From: Nostoc linckia z4
GTDB taxonomy: Bacteria > Cyanobacteriota > Cyanobacteriia > Cyanobacteriales > Nostocaceae
Assembly (NCBI RefSeq): GCF_002608075.1
Contig: NZ_LAHA01000021.1
Span: 1 to 64,000 of the forward strand
Length of the DNA stretch: 64,000 bases
Direction: 5' to 3'
Shown: piece by piece, positions 9,582 to 19,000 of the stretch
Layout of the letters: each line of letters starts with the position of its first letter
How positions within the stretch are numbered: position 1 is the stretch's first letter
The notes under the pieces: generated by a model
What the model was told of the DNA's origin: nothing
The model's database searches: none
The model's input: only the letters and a program-made list of their open reading frames with translations
Translations under genes and position numbers: made by a program

Positions 9582-9612
9582 AACCCTGCTCAAAACTGAG
9601 TGGGGTTTTTAC
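9582..9612 (+). terminator. Rho-independent terminator after the 34-aa ORF
   Basis: The stem AACCCTGCTC (9582-9591) pairs with GAGTGGGGTT (9598-9607) through eight Watson-Crick and two G-U pairs around a 6-base loop. A T-rich run follows. It could also partly serve the convergent transporter gene. Confidence 0.75.
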
Positions 9613-9640
9613 ATTTTGTTTACAAATTCACCTGTTAGCA

Positions 9641-11230
9641 CTAATGAGCCATCGGTGCTTTTGCTCCTGCGCCGCCTTTACCCAGGAATAGTAATAAAGG
9701 TAATGAGCAAAGAAAGGAAATACCTACTACTCGAAAGCAATCTGCATAGGACAAAACAGCAGCTTGGGTATCTACTGTTTGACTCAATAAAGCTAGTGCT
9801 TGTTGTTGCGCTGTTGTGGCATCCATACCTTGACTTTGGAGTGCGCCGTTGAGTGCATCCAAGCGCTGATTGGTTTCGGGGTCATAGGGAGTGAGTTTTG
9901 CCAATAAAATGGCTCGATGAAAAGCTTGTCGTCGGTCAAGGAGAGTTGTAAGTAGGGCAATGCCGATGCTACCACCTAGTTGTCGGGTGAGGTTATAGAA
10001 TCCAGAACCGGCAGAAATATCTTGTTTGGGTAACCCTCCTAAAGTTGCCAAACTCAAGGGGAGAAACATCAATACAGTAAAAGCCCCACGCCATACCAAT
10101 GGCCAAAATAAATCATCTGTACCACTTTGTGGGGTAATTGCTGCCAATTGAAACATTACTCCAGATGTTCCAACAGCACCTATTGAAATTAAAATTCTGG
10201 CATCGATTTTGGTAGACAGCTTACCTAACAAAACCATAACGATCGCAGAAGCCAAAGCACCAGGCGCTAACAATAGTCCTGTCTGCGTCGCCGTGAAGTG
10301 CAGCACACTCTGAGCAAATATCGGCACTGCAAACAAAGCGCCATAAAGCCCCATCCCCACTATTGCTGATAAAAAACTGCCAGCCGCTAAAGAACGGTGA
10401 CGCAAAACTCTCAAATCCACGGCTGGATGAGCTATTCTCAATTCCTGCCAAATAAACAATCCTAATCCAATGGCGCTAGCCACAGCTAATGTAGTAATGA
10501 AACCAGAGGAAAACCAGTCTTCTTTCTCTCCTTCCTCTAACAAAGTTTGTATACTTCCGATCGCAATCACTAAAAAGCCAATGCCAAACCAATCCACGGC
10601 TTGACTTTGTGCTTGGCTGTTGTCTTTGTCTTTGGGCAAAAATACTAAGGACATTGCCACTGCAACGATCCCAAAGGGAATATTAACAAAGAAAATCCAC
10701 CGCCACCCCAAACCATCTACCAAGAATCCGCCCAAGGTAGGGCCGATGGCTGGCCCAGCAATGACACCCACTCCAAAAACTGCCTGGGCTAAACCTTGTT
10801 CCGCAGGTGGAAAAGTCTCGAACAAAATTGCTTGTGCTTTAGCTAGCAACCCGCCACCGCATAAACCTTGAAGAATTCGAGAAATCACTAGCATCGGTAA
10901 ATTAAATGCCAACCCGCATAAAACCGAGGCAAGGGTAAAGCCAATCAAGGAGAAAATAAAGTAGGTTTTGCGCCCAAAGTAATCTCCCAGCCACGCAGAT
11001 AAAGGAATTAAAACAACGTTGGCGATCGCATATCCAGTCACCACCCAACCGACTTCAGTTATAGTTGCACCAAGACTCGCTTGGATGTCAGTTAAAGCAA
11101 CGTTGACAATACTGGTGTCAATCACTTCTAAGATGGCACCAAGGGCAGCCGTAAAAGCGATCGCCCACTTTAAAGACCCTTGAACATAACCAAATTCGTC
11201 AACAGTAGAACGTTTAATGTTGGTAGCCAT
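9641..11230 (-). CDS. DHA2-family MFS multidrug exporter (EmrB/QacA type)
   Basis: About 529 residues with 14 predicted membrane helices. DHA2 signatures include LEVIDTSIVNVALTDIQ (motif D1 region), WLGDYFGRKT (motif A), SRILQGLCGGG (motif B) and GPAIGPTLGGFLVD (motif C of antiporters). The family exports hydrophobic drugs in exchange for protons. I prefer the ATG at 11230 (MATNIKRS) to the upstream in-frame start at 11248. It is divergent from a TetR regulator with a palindromic operator in between, the usual arrangement for a locally controlled pump. The C-terminus (GKGGAGAKAPMAH) is family-like. No adaptor (EmrA) gene is adjacent here. Confidence 0.9.
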   Translation of the reverse strand: MATNIKRSTVDEFGYVQGSLKWAIAFTAALGAILEVIDTSIVNVALTDIQASLGATITEVGWVVTGYAIANVVLIPLSAWLGDYFGRKTYFIFSLIGFTLASVLCGLAFNLPMLVISRILQGLCGGGLLAKAQAILFETFPPAEQGLAQAVFGVGVIAGPAIGPTLGGFLVDGLGWRWIFFVNIPFGIVAVAMSLVFLPKDKDNSQAQSQAVDWFGIGFLVIAIGSIQTLLEEGEKEDWFSSGFITTLAVASAIGLGLFIWQELRIAHPAVDLRVLRHRSLAAGSFLSAIVGMGLYGALFAVPIFAQSVLHFTATQTGLLLAPGALASAIVMVLLGKLSTKIDARILISIGAVGTSGVMFQLAAITPQSGTDDLFWPLVWRGAFTVLMFLPLSLATLGGLPKQDISAGSGFYNLTRQLGGSIGIALLTTLLDRRQAFHRAILLAKLTPYDPETNQRLDALNGALQSQGMDATTAQQQALALLSQTVDTQAAVLSYADCFRVVGISFLCSLPLLLFLGKGGAGAKAPMAH

Positions 11231-11272
11231 CGTCAGAACGATCCCCAAAGTAAAAATTAGATATTAATATAC

Positions 11273-11288
11273 GATACGGTAGCGTATC
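11273..11288. promoter_or_regulatory. Palindromic operator for the TetR/MFS pair
   Basis: GATACG-GTAG-CGTATC is a perfect 6-bp inverted repeat with a 4-base spacer, flanked by a further TAATAT/ATATTA pair. It lies 43 bases upstream of the exporter ATG. On the minus strand a TTGACC hexamer (11299-11304) sits 17 bases before TACCGT, so the operator would cover the -10 region. A TetR dimer binding here is inferred. Confidence 0.6.
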
Positions 11289-11299
11289 ATATTAAAACG

Positions 11300-11520
11300 G
11301 TCAAGGGAGATAAGGGAGATGGGGAGATGGGGAGATGGGGAGATGGGGAGAGGGGGGAGACAAGGGAGACAAGGAGAGAAGTCTGAGCGGAGGTTTCCGA
11401 CCATCAGAACTTCGGAGAAAAAGATTGCTACCTTGTCTACCTTGTCCTCTTTCCATGCCCAATGCCCAATGCCCCATGCCCCATGCCCGATGCCCAATGC
11501 CCAATGCCCAATGACTTTTT
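11300..11520. repeat. Low-complexity tandem repeats between operator and tetR
   Basis: GGGGAGAT units (about 11305-11360) and ATGCCCA/ATGCCCC units (about 11455-11515) fill the gap between the operator and the regulator start. They create spurious ORFs on both strands. Confidence 0.85.
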
Positions 11521-11521
11521 T

Positions 11522-12154
11522 ATGAGTAACCAAATTAACACATCTTCTGGACGACCACGTAGTATTCACGCAGACCAAGCTATTTTGCAAGCGACGCTAG
11601 ATTTGCTTGCAGAGGTAGGATATGAAAGCATGAGTATAGAAGCGATCGCCAATCGTGCTGGAGTTGGTAAAACTACCATCTATCGGCGTTACACCTGTAA
11701 AGAAGAACTTGTTGCCGACGCCATAGAAAGTTTGAGAGATGATTTAGCGATCCCCGATACCGGCAGCTTTTGGGGAGACATGGATATTGTCATCAAGAAT
11801 GCAGCTAAAAAAATAGATAGTCCCCTTGGGCGTCAAACACTGGCCTTAATAATCAGCACAGCATCCAGCAATCCTCAATTTGCCCAAGTTTACTGGACGA
11901 AATATATCAAACTCCGACGCGAAGCCTTTGCCAAAGTCCTTGAGCGTGCCCAATCTAGAGGGGAAATCAAAGATAATGCCGACATAGACTTAATTATCGA
12001 CCTGGTGAGTGGTTCGCTATATTACGCGCTGATTTTCAAACCAACAACTGAGCCGGTAGAAACCTACATGCGCCGCACCATAGATCTTCTCGTCAAGGGA
12101 CTAGGACATGGGGTAGGGGGAGCAGGGGGTAGGGGGAGCAGGGGAAAAGGTTAA
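11522..12154 (+). CDS. TetR/AcrR-family transcriptional regulator
   Basis: About 210 residues. The N-terminal helix-turn-helix (ATLDLLAEVGYESMSIEAIA, then NRAGVGKTTIYRRY) is textbook TetR; the C-terminal part is an all-helical ligand domain. The frame is open upstream, but those codons (MPNAPCPMPD...) are translated repeat, so the ATG at 11522 (MSNQINTSSGRPRS) is the sensible start. The last ~18 residues (GLGHGVGGAGGRGSRGKG) are also read from a GGGGGAGCA-type repeat and probably extend the original end. It is divergent from the DHA2 exporter and is expected to repress it. Confidence 0.88.
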   Translation: MSNQINTSSGRPRSIHADQAILQATLDLLAEVGYESMSIEAIANRAGVGKTTIYRRYTCKEELVADAIESLRDDLAIPDTGSFWGDMDIVIKNAAKKIDSPLGRQTLALIISTASSNPQFAQVYWTKYIKLRREAFAKVLERAQSRGEIKDNADIDLIIDLVSGSLYYALIFKPTTEPVETYMRRTIDLLVKGLGHGVGGAGGRGSRGKG

Positions 12155-12205
12155 TGGTTCGACAAGCTCACCAACCGGGAAAAGGGAAAAGGAATAAATT
12201 TAATC

Positions 12206-12288
12206 TTTCCCCTTTAGCCCTTGCCCTTTCCCCTTTACCCCTTGCCCTTTCCCCTTTACCCCTTGCCCTTTCCCCTTTACCCCTTGCC
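12206..12288. repeat. 21-bp tandem repeat (about four units)
   Basis: Four near-perfect units of TTGCCCTTTCCCCTTTACCCC. The minus-strand reading (GVKGKGQ repeats) is not a credible protein. Confidence 0.9.
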
Positions 12289-12380
12289 CAATGCCCATTC
12301 CCAACTTGTTGCTAAAATAACTTTTCACTAATCGTTGTAGATGAGATGATGTATTAATTAGAGAAAAAGGTGAACAATTG

Positions 12381-12779
12381 TTATTTTTCTCCCTCTGTTT
12401 GTGGTTGCAAAATGGCATCACAGTATTGTATGAGAGTTGTCAAGCGATCGCTAATCGTTTGGAGTCTCGTTTGTACGGTGGATGCCTGCCGCGCTCCCTG
12501 GAAAAACATCACATCTATTTCCAACAAGCGCAGTTGCTTACTCATCTCAGTTTGATAAGACTGCACTCGCGAGTCTTCTCCTTGCAAAGAGGCTTCCGTT
12601 TGGGACGCTCCGTCAACGCCAATGTCAGCCAAAGGCACAATTTCCTCTACAAACAGCCGCTGCAACGAGGCTACACGCCGCCGCAGTTCTGCTGCAACAA
12701 TTGGCCCAGTTGTAGCATCTGAGCGTAATTGCTCTAGTAAGGTTACGAATGCCTGATATTTCTCACGGTTTAAAGACAT
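12381..12779 (-). CDS. patD: PatD-like heterocyst frequency control protein (tentative)
   Basis: A 132-residue, entirely helical, soluble protein without signal peptide (MSLNREKYQAFVTLLEQLRS...). Its length, helix pattern and the conserved-looking SKQLRLLEIDVMFFQGARQ block match my recollection of the cyanobacterial PatD family, which affects the fraction of cells that become heterocysts. This is recognition from memory and should be confirmed by an HMM. The start ATG at 12779 has no strong Shine-Dalgarno. It is divergent from relA/spoT. If the name is wrong, it is a conserved cyanobacterial helical protein of unknown role. Confidence 0.5.
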   Translation of the reverse strand: MSLNREKYQAFVTLLEQLRSDATTGPIVAAELRRRVASLQRLFVEEIVPLADIGVDGASQTEASLQGEDSRVQSYQTEMSKQLRLLEIDVMFFQGARQASTVQTRLQTISDRLTTLIQYCDAILQPQTEGEK

Positions 12780-12857
12780 CGATTGCTAGTTAAGATAGTA
12801 TAAATGTCAAGCAATTTTTCTTATACAATAAACTTTCTTAACCACTTATCAGTACTA

Positions 12858-12885
12858 AAAGCCTCAAATTCTGATTTGAGGCTTT
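12858..12885. terminator. Perfect 12-bp hairpin followed by T-rich run, upstream of relA
   Basis: AAAGCCTCAAAT and ATTTGAGGCTTT pair perfectly around a 4-base loop, and TTTGTTT continues on the plus strand. No plus-strand gene ends just before it, since TetR ends 700 bases earlier. It may therefore terminate a small RNA or act in the relA leader. Confidence 0.55.
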
Positions 12886-13075
12886 GTTTGCAATCAATCG
12901 ATTTTCAAGTTTACGATCCCTGAAATTCACACTGGATGACTACCATTGCCAATTTGGAGAACCATCCTGACACTGTTTTTTCCACCGGTCTAGTGGCAAC
13001 AGCATCTTCCCACGGTGATGCTGCCAGTTTTGTCTATCTCACACTTATCTACCGATCCCCTTAAGACCCAATTGT

Positions 13076-15352
13076 ATGAGCAGCATAGCTATCAATTCAC
13101 CAGTCGATCTTGCCATTCCGGAATGGTTAAAGAAATGTTTGAAGGAATTATCGACAACTAGTAGCGGCCAAGGCGAAGATGAGCGAAGGCATAATGAGGC
13201 AGTTTTAATTGGTCGAGCATTTGAATTTGCTTACCAACTGCATCAAGGCCAATACCGCAAATCGGGAGAGCCATACATCGCTCATCCCATTGCTGTGGCT
13301 GGATTGCTGCGGGACTTGGGAGGTAGTCCTGCTATGATAGCAGCTGGATTTCTTCATGATGTAGTTGAAGATACAGAAGTAACGATTGAAGAAATTGAAG
13401 AAAGGTTTGGCCCGGAAGTCCGGCAATTGGTGGAAGGTGTCACCAAACTTTCTAAAATCAATTTCACTAGCAAAACTGAAAGCCAAGCGGAAAATTTCCG
13501 GCGAATGTTTTTGGCAATGGCGCAAGATATCCGAGTGATTGTGGTGAAGTTGGCAGACCGTTTGCATAATATGCGAACCTTACAATATATGTCTGAAGCC
13601 AGCCGCCGCCGCAGTGCCCAGGAAACACGAGATATCTTTGCACCTTTAGCCAATCGTCTGGGTATCTGGCGAATTAAATGGGAATTAGAAGATTTAGCTT
13701 TTAAATATTTGGAACCAGAAGCTTTTCGGGAAATGCAGCAGCATGTTTCCGAAAAACGGACGGCGCGAGAAGAAAAATTGGCTAAAGCTACGGAAACTTT
13801 GCGGGAGCGTTTGCAACAAGCTGGAATTCGCTGCCAAGATATCAGCGGCCGCCCCAAACATCTCTATAGCATATACCAAAAAATGCAACGCCAGCAAAAG
13901 GAATTTCACGAAATTTATGATTTAGCAGCGCTGCGAATTATTGTCCAAACCAATGAGGAATGCTATCGCGCTCTAGCGATAGTTCATGATGCTTTTCGCC
14001 CAATACCGGGGAGATTTAAAGATTATATTGGACTGCCAAAACCAAATCGTTACCAGTCGTTGCACACTGGAGTCATTGGCTTGACTGGTCGTCCTTTGGA
14101 AGTGCAAATTCGCACGGTGGAAATGCATCATGTCGCTGAGTATGGGATTGCGGCCCATTGGAAGTATAAAGAAACAGGAGGCTCTAGCAGTAGCCATTTG
14201 ACAGCCACAGATGAAAAATTTACTTGGCTGCGGCAACTGCTGGAATGGCAAACAGATTTAAAAGATGCCCAAGAATATCTTGATAGCGTCAAAGACAATC
14301 TATTTGAAGATGATGTCTATGTCTTCACCCCTAAGGGGGATGTTGTGCCTTTAAGTCCTGGGTCTACAACTATAGATTTTGCCTATCGCATTCACACAGA
14401 AGTGGGAAACCATTGTTCGGGGGCGCGAGTCAATGGGCGCATGGTACCTTTGTCAACACGACTACAAAATGGCGATATTGTGGAGATTCTTACCCAAAAG
14501 AACTGCCATCCAAGTTTGGATTGGTTGAATTTTGTCAGAACTTCCGCAGCCAAGTATCGAATTAAACAATGGTACAAGCGATCGCGCCGGGAAGAAAATG
14601 TCGCTCGCGGACGAGAATTGTTAGAAAAGGAACTTGGTAAAACTGGTTTTGATAGTCTATTAAAGTCAGAAGCAATGCAGATTGTTACTGAAAAGTGTAA
14701 CTATCACAGCGTGGAAGACTTACTAGCTGGTTTGGGTTACGGTGAAGTGACATTAAATTTAGTCCTCAATCGTTGGCGAGAAGTGGTGAAGGGACAACAA
14801 CCAGTTACAGCACCGCTACCATTTCTTCCCAAAGAACCCACATCTACAGCAAAAGCTTTGCGAGATGCGCCTCCAAATACCTCCCGTTCCACAGATTCGC
14901 CGATTATTGGCGTAGAAGGTTTGGTGTATCATTTAGCTGGGTGTTGTACCCCGATTCCTGGCGAAGCAATCATTGGCGTAGTGACGCGGGGTAGGGGGAT
15001 TTCAATTCATCGCCAAGGCTGCCATAATCTGGAAAATGTCGAGTGCGAACGCCTAGTACCCGTTAGGTGGAATCCAGCAGCAGAAAACAGCGGTCGTCCG
15101 CAAACTTACCCAGTGGATATTCAAATTGAAGCACTTGACCGCGTAGGAGTCTTAAAGGATATTTTATCAAGGCTGAGCGACCAGGGAATCAATGTCCGCC
15201 ATGCCCAGGTAAAAACTGCCGTTGGTCAACCTGCATTGATGGATTTAGGAATAGATATACGCGATCGCTCTCAACTAGAACAAGTATTTATGCAAATTAA
15301 GAAAATGAGCGACATTTTGAATATCCGTCGCATTGGTCAAATTGACGAATAG
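13076..15352 (+). CDS. spoT: Bifunctional (p)ppGpp synthetase/hydrolase (RelA/SpoT)
   Basis: A 758-residue Rsh enzyme that makes (p)ppGpp from ATP and GTP/GDP and also degrades it, setting the stringent response. Domains in order: HD hydrolase (YIAHPIAVAGLLRD; catalytic HD at about residues 93-94 in FLHDVVEDT; ADRLHNMRTL), synthetase (GRPKHLYSIYQKM, YDLAALRII, EVQIRT), TGS (VYVFTPKGDVVPLSPGSTTI), a helical linker with the CCTPIPGE motif, and a C-terminal ACT domain. Both catalytic sets look intact, so the protein is predicted to be bifunctional. The ATG at 13076 agrees with cyanobacterial orthologues. A leader hairpin lies about 190 bases upstream. Confidence 0.95.
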   Translation: MSSIAINSPVDLAIPEWLKKCLKELSTTSSGQGEDERRHNEAVLIGRAFEFAYQLHQGQYRKSGEPYIAHPIAVAGLLRDLGGSPAMIAAGFLHDVVEDTEVTIEEIEERFGPEVRQLVEGVTKLSKINFTSKTESQAENFRRMFLAMAQDIRVIVVKLADRLHNMRTLQYMSEASRRRSAQETRDIFAPLANRLGIWRIKWELEDLAFKYLEPEAFREMQQHVSEKRTAREEKLAKATETLRERLQQAGIRCQDISGRPKHLYSIYQKMQRQQKEFHEIYDLAALRIIVQTNEECYRALAIVHDAFRPIPGRFKDYIGLPKPNRYQSLHTGVIGLTGRPLEVQIRTVEMHHVAEYGIAAHWKYKETGGSSSSHLTATDEKFTWLRQLLEWQTDLKDAQEYLDSVKDNLFEDDVYVFTPKGDVVPLSPGSTTIDFAYRIHTEVGNHCSGARVNGRMVPLSTRLQNGDIVEILTQKNCHPSLDWLNFVRTSAAKYRIKQWYKRSRREENVARGRELLEKELGKTGFDSLLKSEAMQIVTEKCNYHSVEDLLAGLGYGEVTLNLVLNRWREVVKGQQPVTAPLPFLPKEPTSTAKALRDAPPNTSRSTDSPIIGVEGLVYHLAGCCTPIPGEAIIGVVTRGRGISIHRQGCHNLENVECERLVPVRWNPAAENSGRPQTYPVDIQIEALDRVGVLKDILSRLSDQGINVRHAQVKTAVGQPALMDLGIDIRDRSQLEQVFMQIKKMSDILNIRRIGQIDE

Positions 15353-16014
15353 TAGGGATTTCTGTATCTCTCTATGATTTGTTGGTAGGGTGCGTTAATT
15401 CGGTATGACGCACCATAGTTTTTTTCAACGCCAAGGTACTGGACTGACACAGCTAAAATAGTGCATTAGGAAACTCTTGTGGGGTGGGCATCCTGCCCGC
15501 CCGGACGGGTGAGGACACCCATCCCACAATAAAATCTACTGCAACATTTTAGCCTTGTCACGCCAGTACGTAGAGGTTTTTTAAAGATAATTCCTATGTC
15601 CTGTACTTAAAAAGGTACTTCAAAAGGGCGATCGTTATGTCAAGAAGAGGGGGTAAGAGGGCAGTTAGTTGCCATCTTACCCCCTAATCCTATATTAGGA
15701 GTAAATTTATATTTAAGTGTTTTTTTATACTTTACACATTGTTAATAATATTTCAGGAAATATATCGATGAAATTAATACCTGCAATCAGCAAGATGTTG
15801 ACAGGAGAATAATTTTGATTTTTGAAATGTATTTGAGTAATTAAGCCGATAAATCAAGCTTGATTTTCAAAAAATATTTCATTTAGTGGTTTGCAATCAA
15901 TTACAGTATCAAAATTCTAAGTTTAACATAGTGTTAACTTCTAATTTATGTGCTGTAAATAATGCTTTGGCGCTGAAATTATCTTATCTCCTAATATCTT
16001 AACTACAAAAATTA
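15353..16014. other. Intergenic repeats between spoT and giant exoprotein gene
   Basis: No gene is seen in 660 bases. Contents are a GGTGCGTTA palindrome (15385-15414), a MITE-like element (15436-15569), a hairpin with arms GGGGGTAAGAGGGCA and TGCCATCTTACCCCC (15649-15684, one mismatch) and an AT-rich leader. Confidence 0.65.
15436..15569. mobile_element. MITE-like element, family A copy 1
   Basis: 134 bp. The left end GTACTGGACTGACACAGCTA and the reverse complement of the right end GTACTGGCGTGACAAGGCTA continue to a 30-base terminal inverted repeat with six mismatches. The GC-rich interior (TGGGCATCCTGCCCGCC) forms secondary structure. A diverged relative lies at 50293-50440. Confidence 0.7.
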
Positions 16015-19000
16015 GTGAATGATTTAAACAGCATGAGTACTCAAAAACAAGGCATTATTTTCATTGATTCATCAGTTCATAACTACGAAATATTGCTGGA
16101 TTTACTTGTATTAAAACTTGAGCATGTAGTTCTTGACTCCAGCCAAGATGGGGTAGAACAAATTACTCAAATACTGTTACAACACCCTCAAGTAGAAAGC
16201 GTCCATATTGTCTCTCATGGTTCTCCTGGTTGCCTTTACCTGGGTAACACCGAACTCAGTCTCAGCAGCTTAGAACGCTATACTCAACAACTACAAAGTT
16301 GGTTGTCTTCATCTCTGATACTCTACGGCTGTAATGTTGCTGCTGGGGATGCGGGAGAAGAATTTTTACAGAAGTTGCACCAATTGACAGGAGCGAATAT
16401 TGCGGCTTCTAATACACCAACAGGTAATGCGGCGTTAGGAGGAGATTGGAATTTACAGGTTCAAATTGGCAAAGATTTTCCAATTGCACATCTGGCATTC
16501 CGGCAAGAAACACTTTCCACCTATACTGGAGTGCTTGCTCCTGGTAACCTCGATACTACCTTTGGGGTTGGTGGTAAAGTCATTACAGATATTGGTAGTA
16601 GTGACACAGCTTATAGTGTTGCCATTCAAGCAGATGGCAAGGTTGTAGTAGTAGGAGAAAGCTACGCTAGCAATAGTAACTTTGCAGTGGCTCGTTATAA
16701 TCCAGATGGTAGCCTGGACAGCAGCTTTGGCAATGGTGGCAAGGCGTTTGCCGATTTTACTAACCAAAGCGATAGAGCTTACACCGTTACCATTCAGTCA
16801 GATGGCAAAATTTTAATCGCGGGAATTACCTACAATGGTAACCAAACTGATGCTGCTCTTGTACGCTACAACTCTAATGGCAGCTTAGATACCACCTTTG
16901 GGAATGCCGGACAAGTTTCTACAAACTTTGAGGGTAAAAGCGAATGGATAAAAAGCGTTGCCGTCCAGCCAGACGGCAAAATTATTGTGGGGGGATATCT
17001 TACCCAAAATGACACTTACCTGAATACTGACTTTATCCTGATACGCTACAACTCAGATGGCAGTCTGGATAATAGTTTTGGTAATGGGGGTAGGGTTCTT
17101 ACTGCTATGAGTGACGGCCAAGACGCTATTACAAGTATCCTGATTCAGCCAGACGGTAAGATTGTAGTAGCTGGGAATGCCATGAATAATAATGGCTACA
17201 TTAACTCTATCTTGGCACGTTACAACTCCAATGGGAGTATAGATACTAATTTTGGCACTAACGGTAAAGTAATCACAGACTTTCCTGGCACAGATGACTT
17301 TGGAAATAGTGTTGCTCTCCAATCTGATGGCAAAATTGTCGTGGCGGGATCTACTGGAAACATTGGTATCAGTGGAGATTTTGCTCTGGCACGCTATAAC
17401 TCCGATGGTACTCTGGACGGTAGTTTTGGTAATGGCGGTAAGGTTGTTACAGATCTAAGCAGCAATGATGCTGGCCAAAGTTTAGCGATTTTGCACAATG
17501 GCAAAATTGTAGTGTCTGGGTTTGCTCAAAACGTAAGCGATCGCCGCGATCTTGCTTTAGCTGTCTACAATTCCAATGGCAGCTTAGATACCAGCTTTGG
17601 TGATAATGGTAAAGTTATAACTCCTGTTAGCAGTAGTTATTTTCAAAACACTGCGGTTGCCGTTCAGTCTGACAATAAGATTGTGGTTACTGGCAGTGAC
17701 ACTGGTGACTTTCTTATAGCCCGTTACGAGGCACCTTCTAGTAATATTCCTGTTGCCTTGGATGTCATTTATCACAAACTAGCAACTAGCGAGTTTATCC
17801 AAGACTGGTCAAATGCTAATTTGATTACTACCGATGATAATTGGAGTAATTTACCCAGTATTAGGGGTTTTCGAGGTGATGGTTTAGTGGGTACCACGGG
17901 TATTAACCCACAAACAGTACTAGCTGATGGTTCTGCCACTCCTATTGATGTGAATGCTAATCAAACTAATCCAAGTACTTACACAAATAGTGGAATTACA
18001 GAATTCACATTCAGCAATCCAACTATTGCCCTCAGAGGTTCATCAACTGCCACAGCACCGCATTTAGTTCTCTATTTAGATGCTACCGGACGGCAGAATG
18101 TTCTACTTAGCTTCACCCTACGTGATATAGATACCTCAACGCGCGATGCCATTCAATCTGTTGCCGTACAATACTGCGTTGGGGATACAGGAGATTTTAT
18201 CAATCTGCCTACAGGTTTTGTACCTGATGCTTCTAATAACGCCTCAACCTTAGCGTCTTATGAGTCACGGGAAGCACGCCTGATTGTTTTATTGCCACCC
18301 GAAGCTACCAATCAAGCAAAAGTCCAAGTTCGTTTTATTACTACTGATGCCAATGGAGAAGATGAGTGGATTGGGGTTGATGATATCAAGGTTACTAGTG
18401 CGGCTATTGGCACTAATCAGCCACCAATAATTAAAAATGATACTTACTTTGTAGCGGCAAACGGACAATTACAGACTGCTGCTGCCATTACAGCGCTGAC
18501 TTTAGATAGCGATCGCGGTAACTATATCGGTCAGAGTGATTACTATACCTATAGTCCCACCCCAAATAGGATTAGCGCTGTCCGTGCCTACCCCACAAAT
18601 CCCAGTAAGAATAATGCTATCCGAATTAGTTTCTCTGGTATCAACGATTGGTGGGATCTTTCATTTGCAGCTCCATTTAATGCTCCACTGACAGCAGGCA
18701 CAACATACACGGGTGCAGCGCGTTTCCCATTCCAAGCCTCTAATCAGCCTGGTTTAGATGTCAGTGGTAATGGACGAGGCTATAACACTTTAACAGGGGA
18801 GTTTACAGTCAACCAAATCACCTACGGTTCTGGCGACGAAATTCTCAACTTTGATGCCACCTTCCAAGAATACGGTGATGGCGACCCTGCCAACGAAAGC
18901 TTCAAAGGCCGCATTCAATACCGCGCTACCCCTAACAATTTAGTTGCTGGTGTATTAACCAATGACTCAGATATTGAAAACACGCCACTGAAAGCAACTT

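Noticed and set aside
11264-11590. Several ORFs between the exporter and TetR
   Set aside because: Generated by GGGGAGAT and ATGCCC repeats; mutually overlapping and without family features.
12200-12421. Minus-strand ORF with GQGVKGKGQGVKGKG
   Set aside because: Translation of the 21-bp repeat, overlapping the PatD-like gene end.
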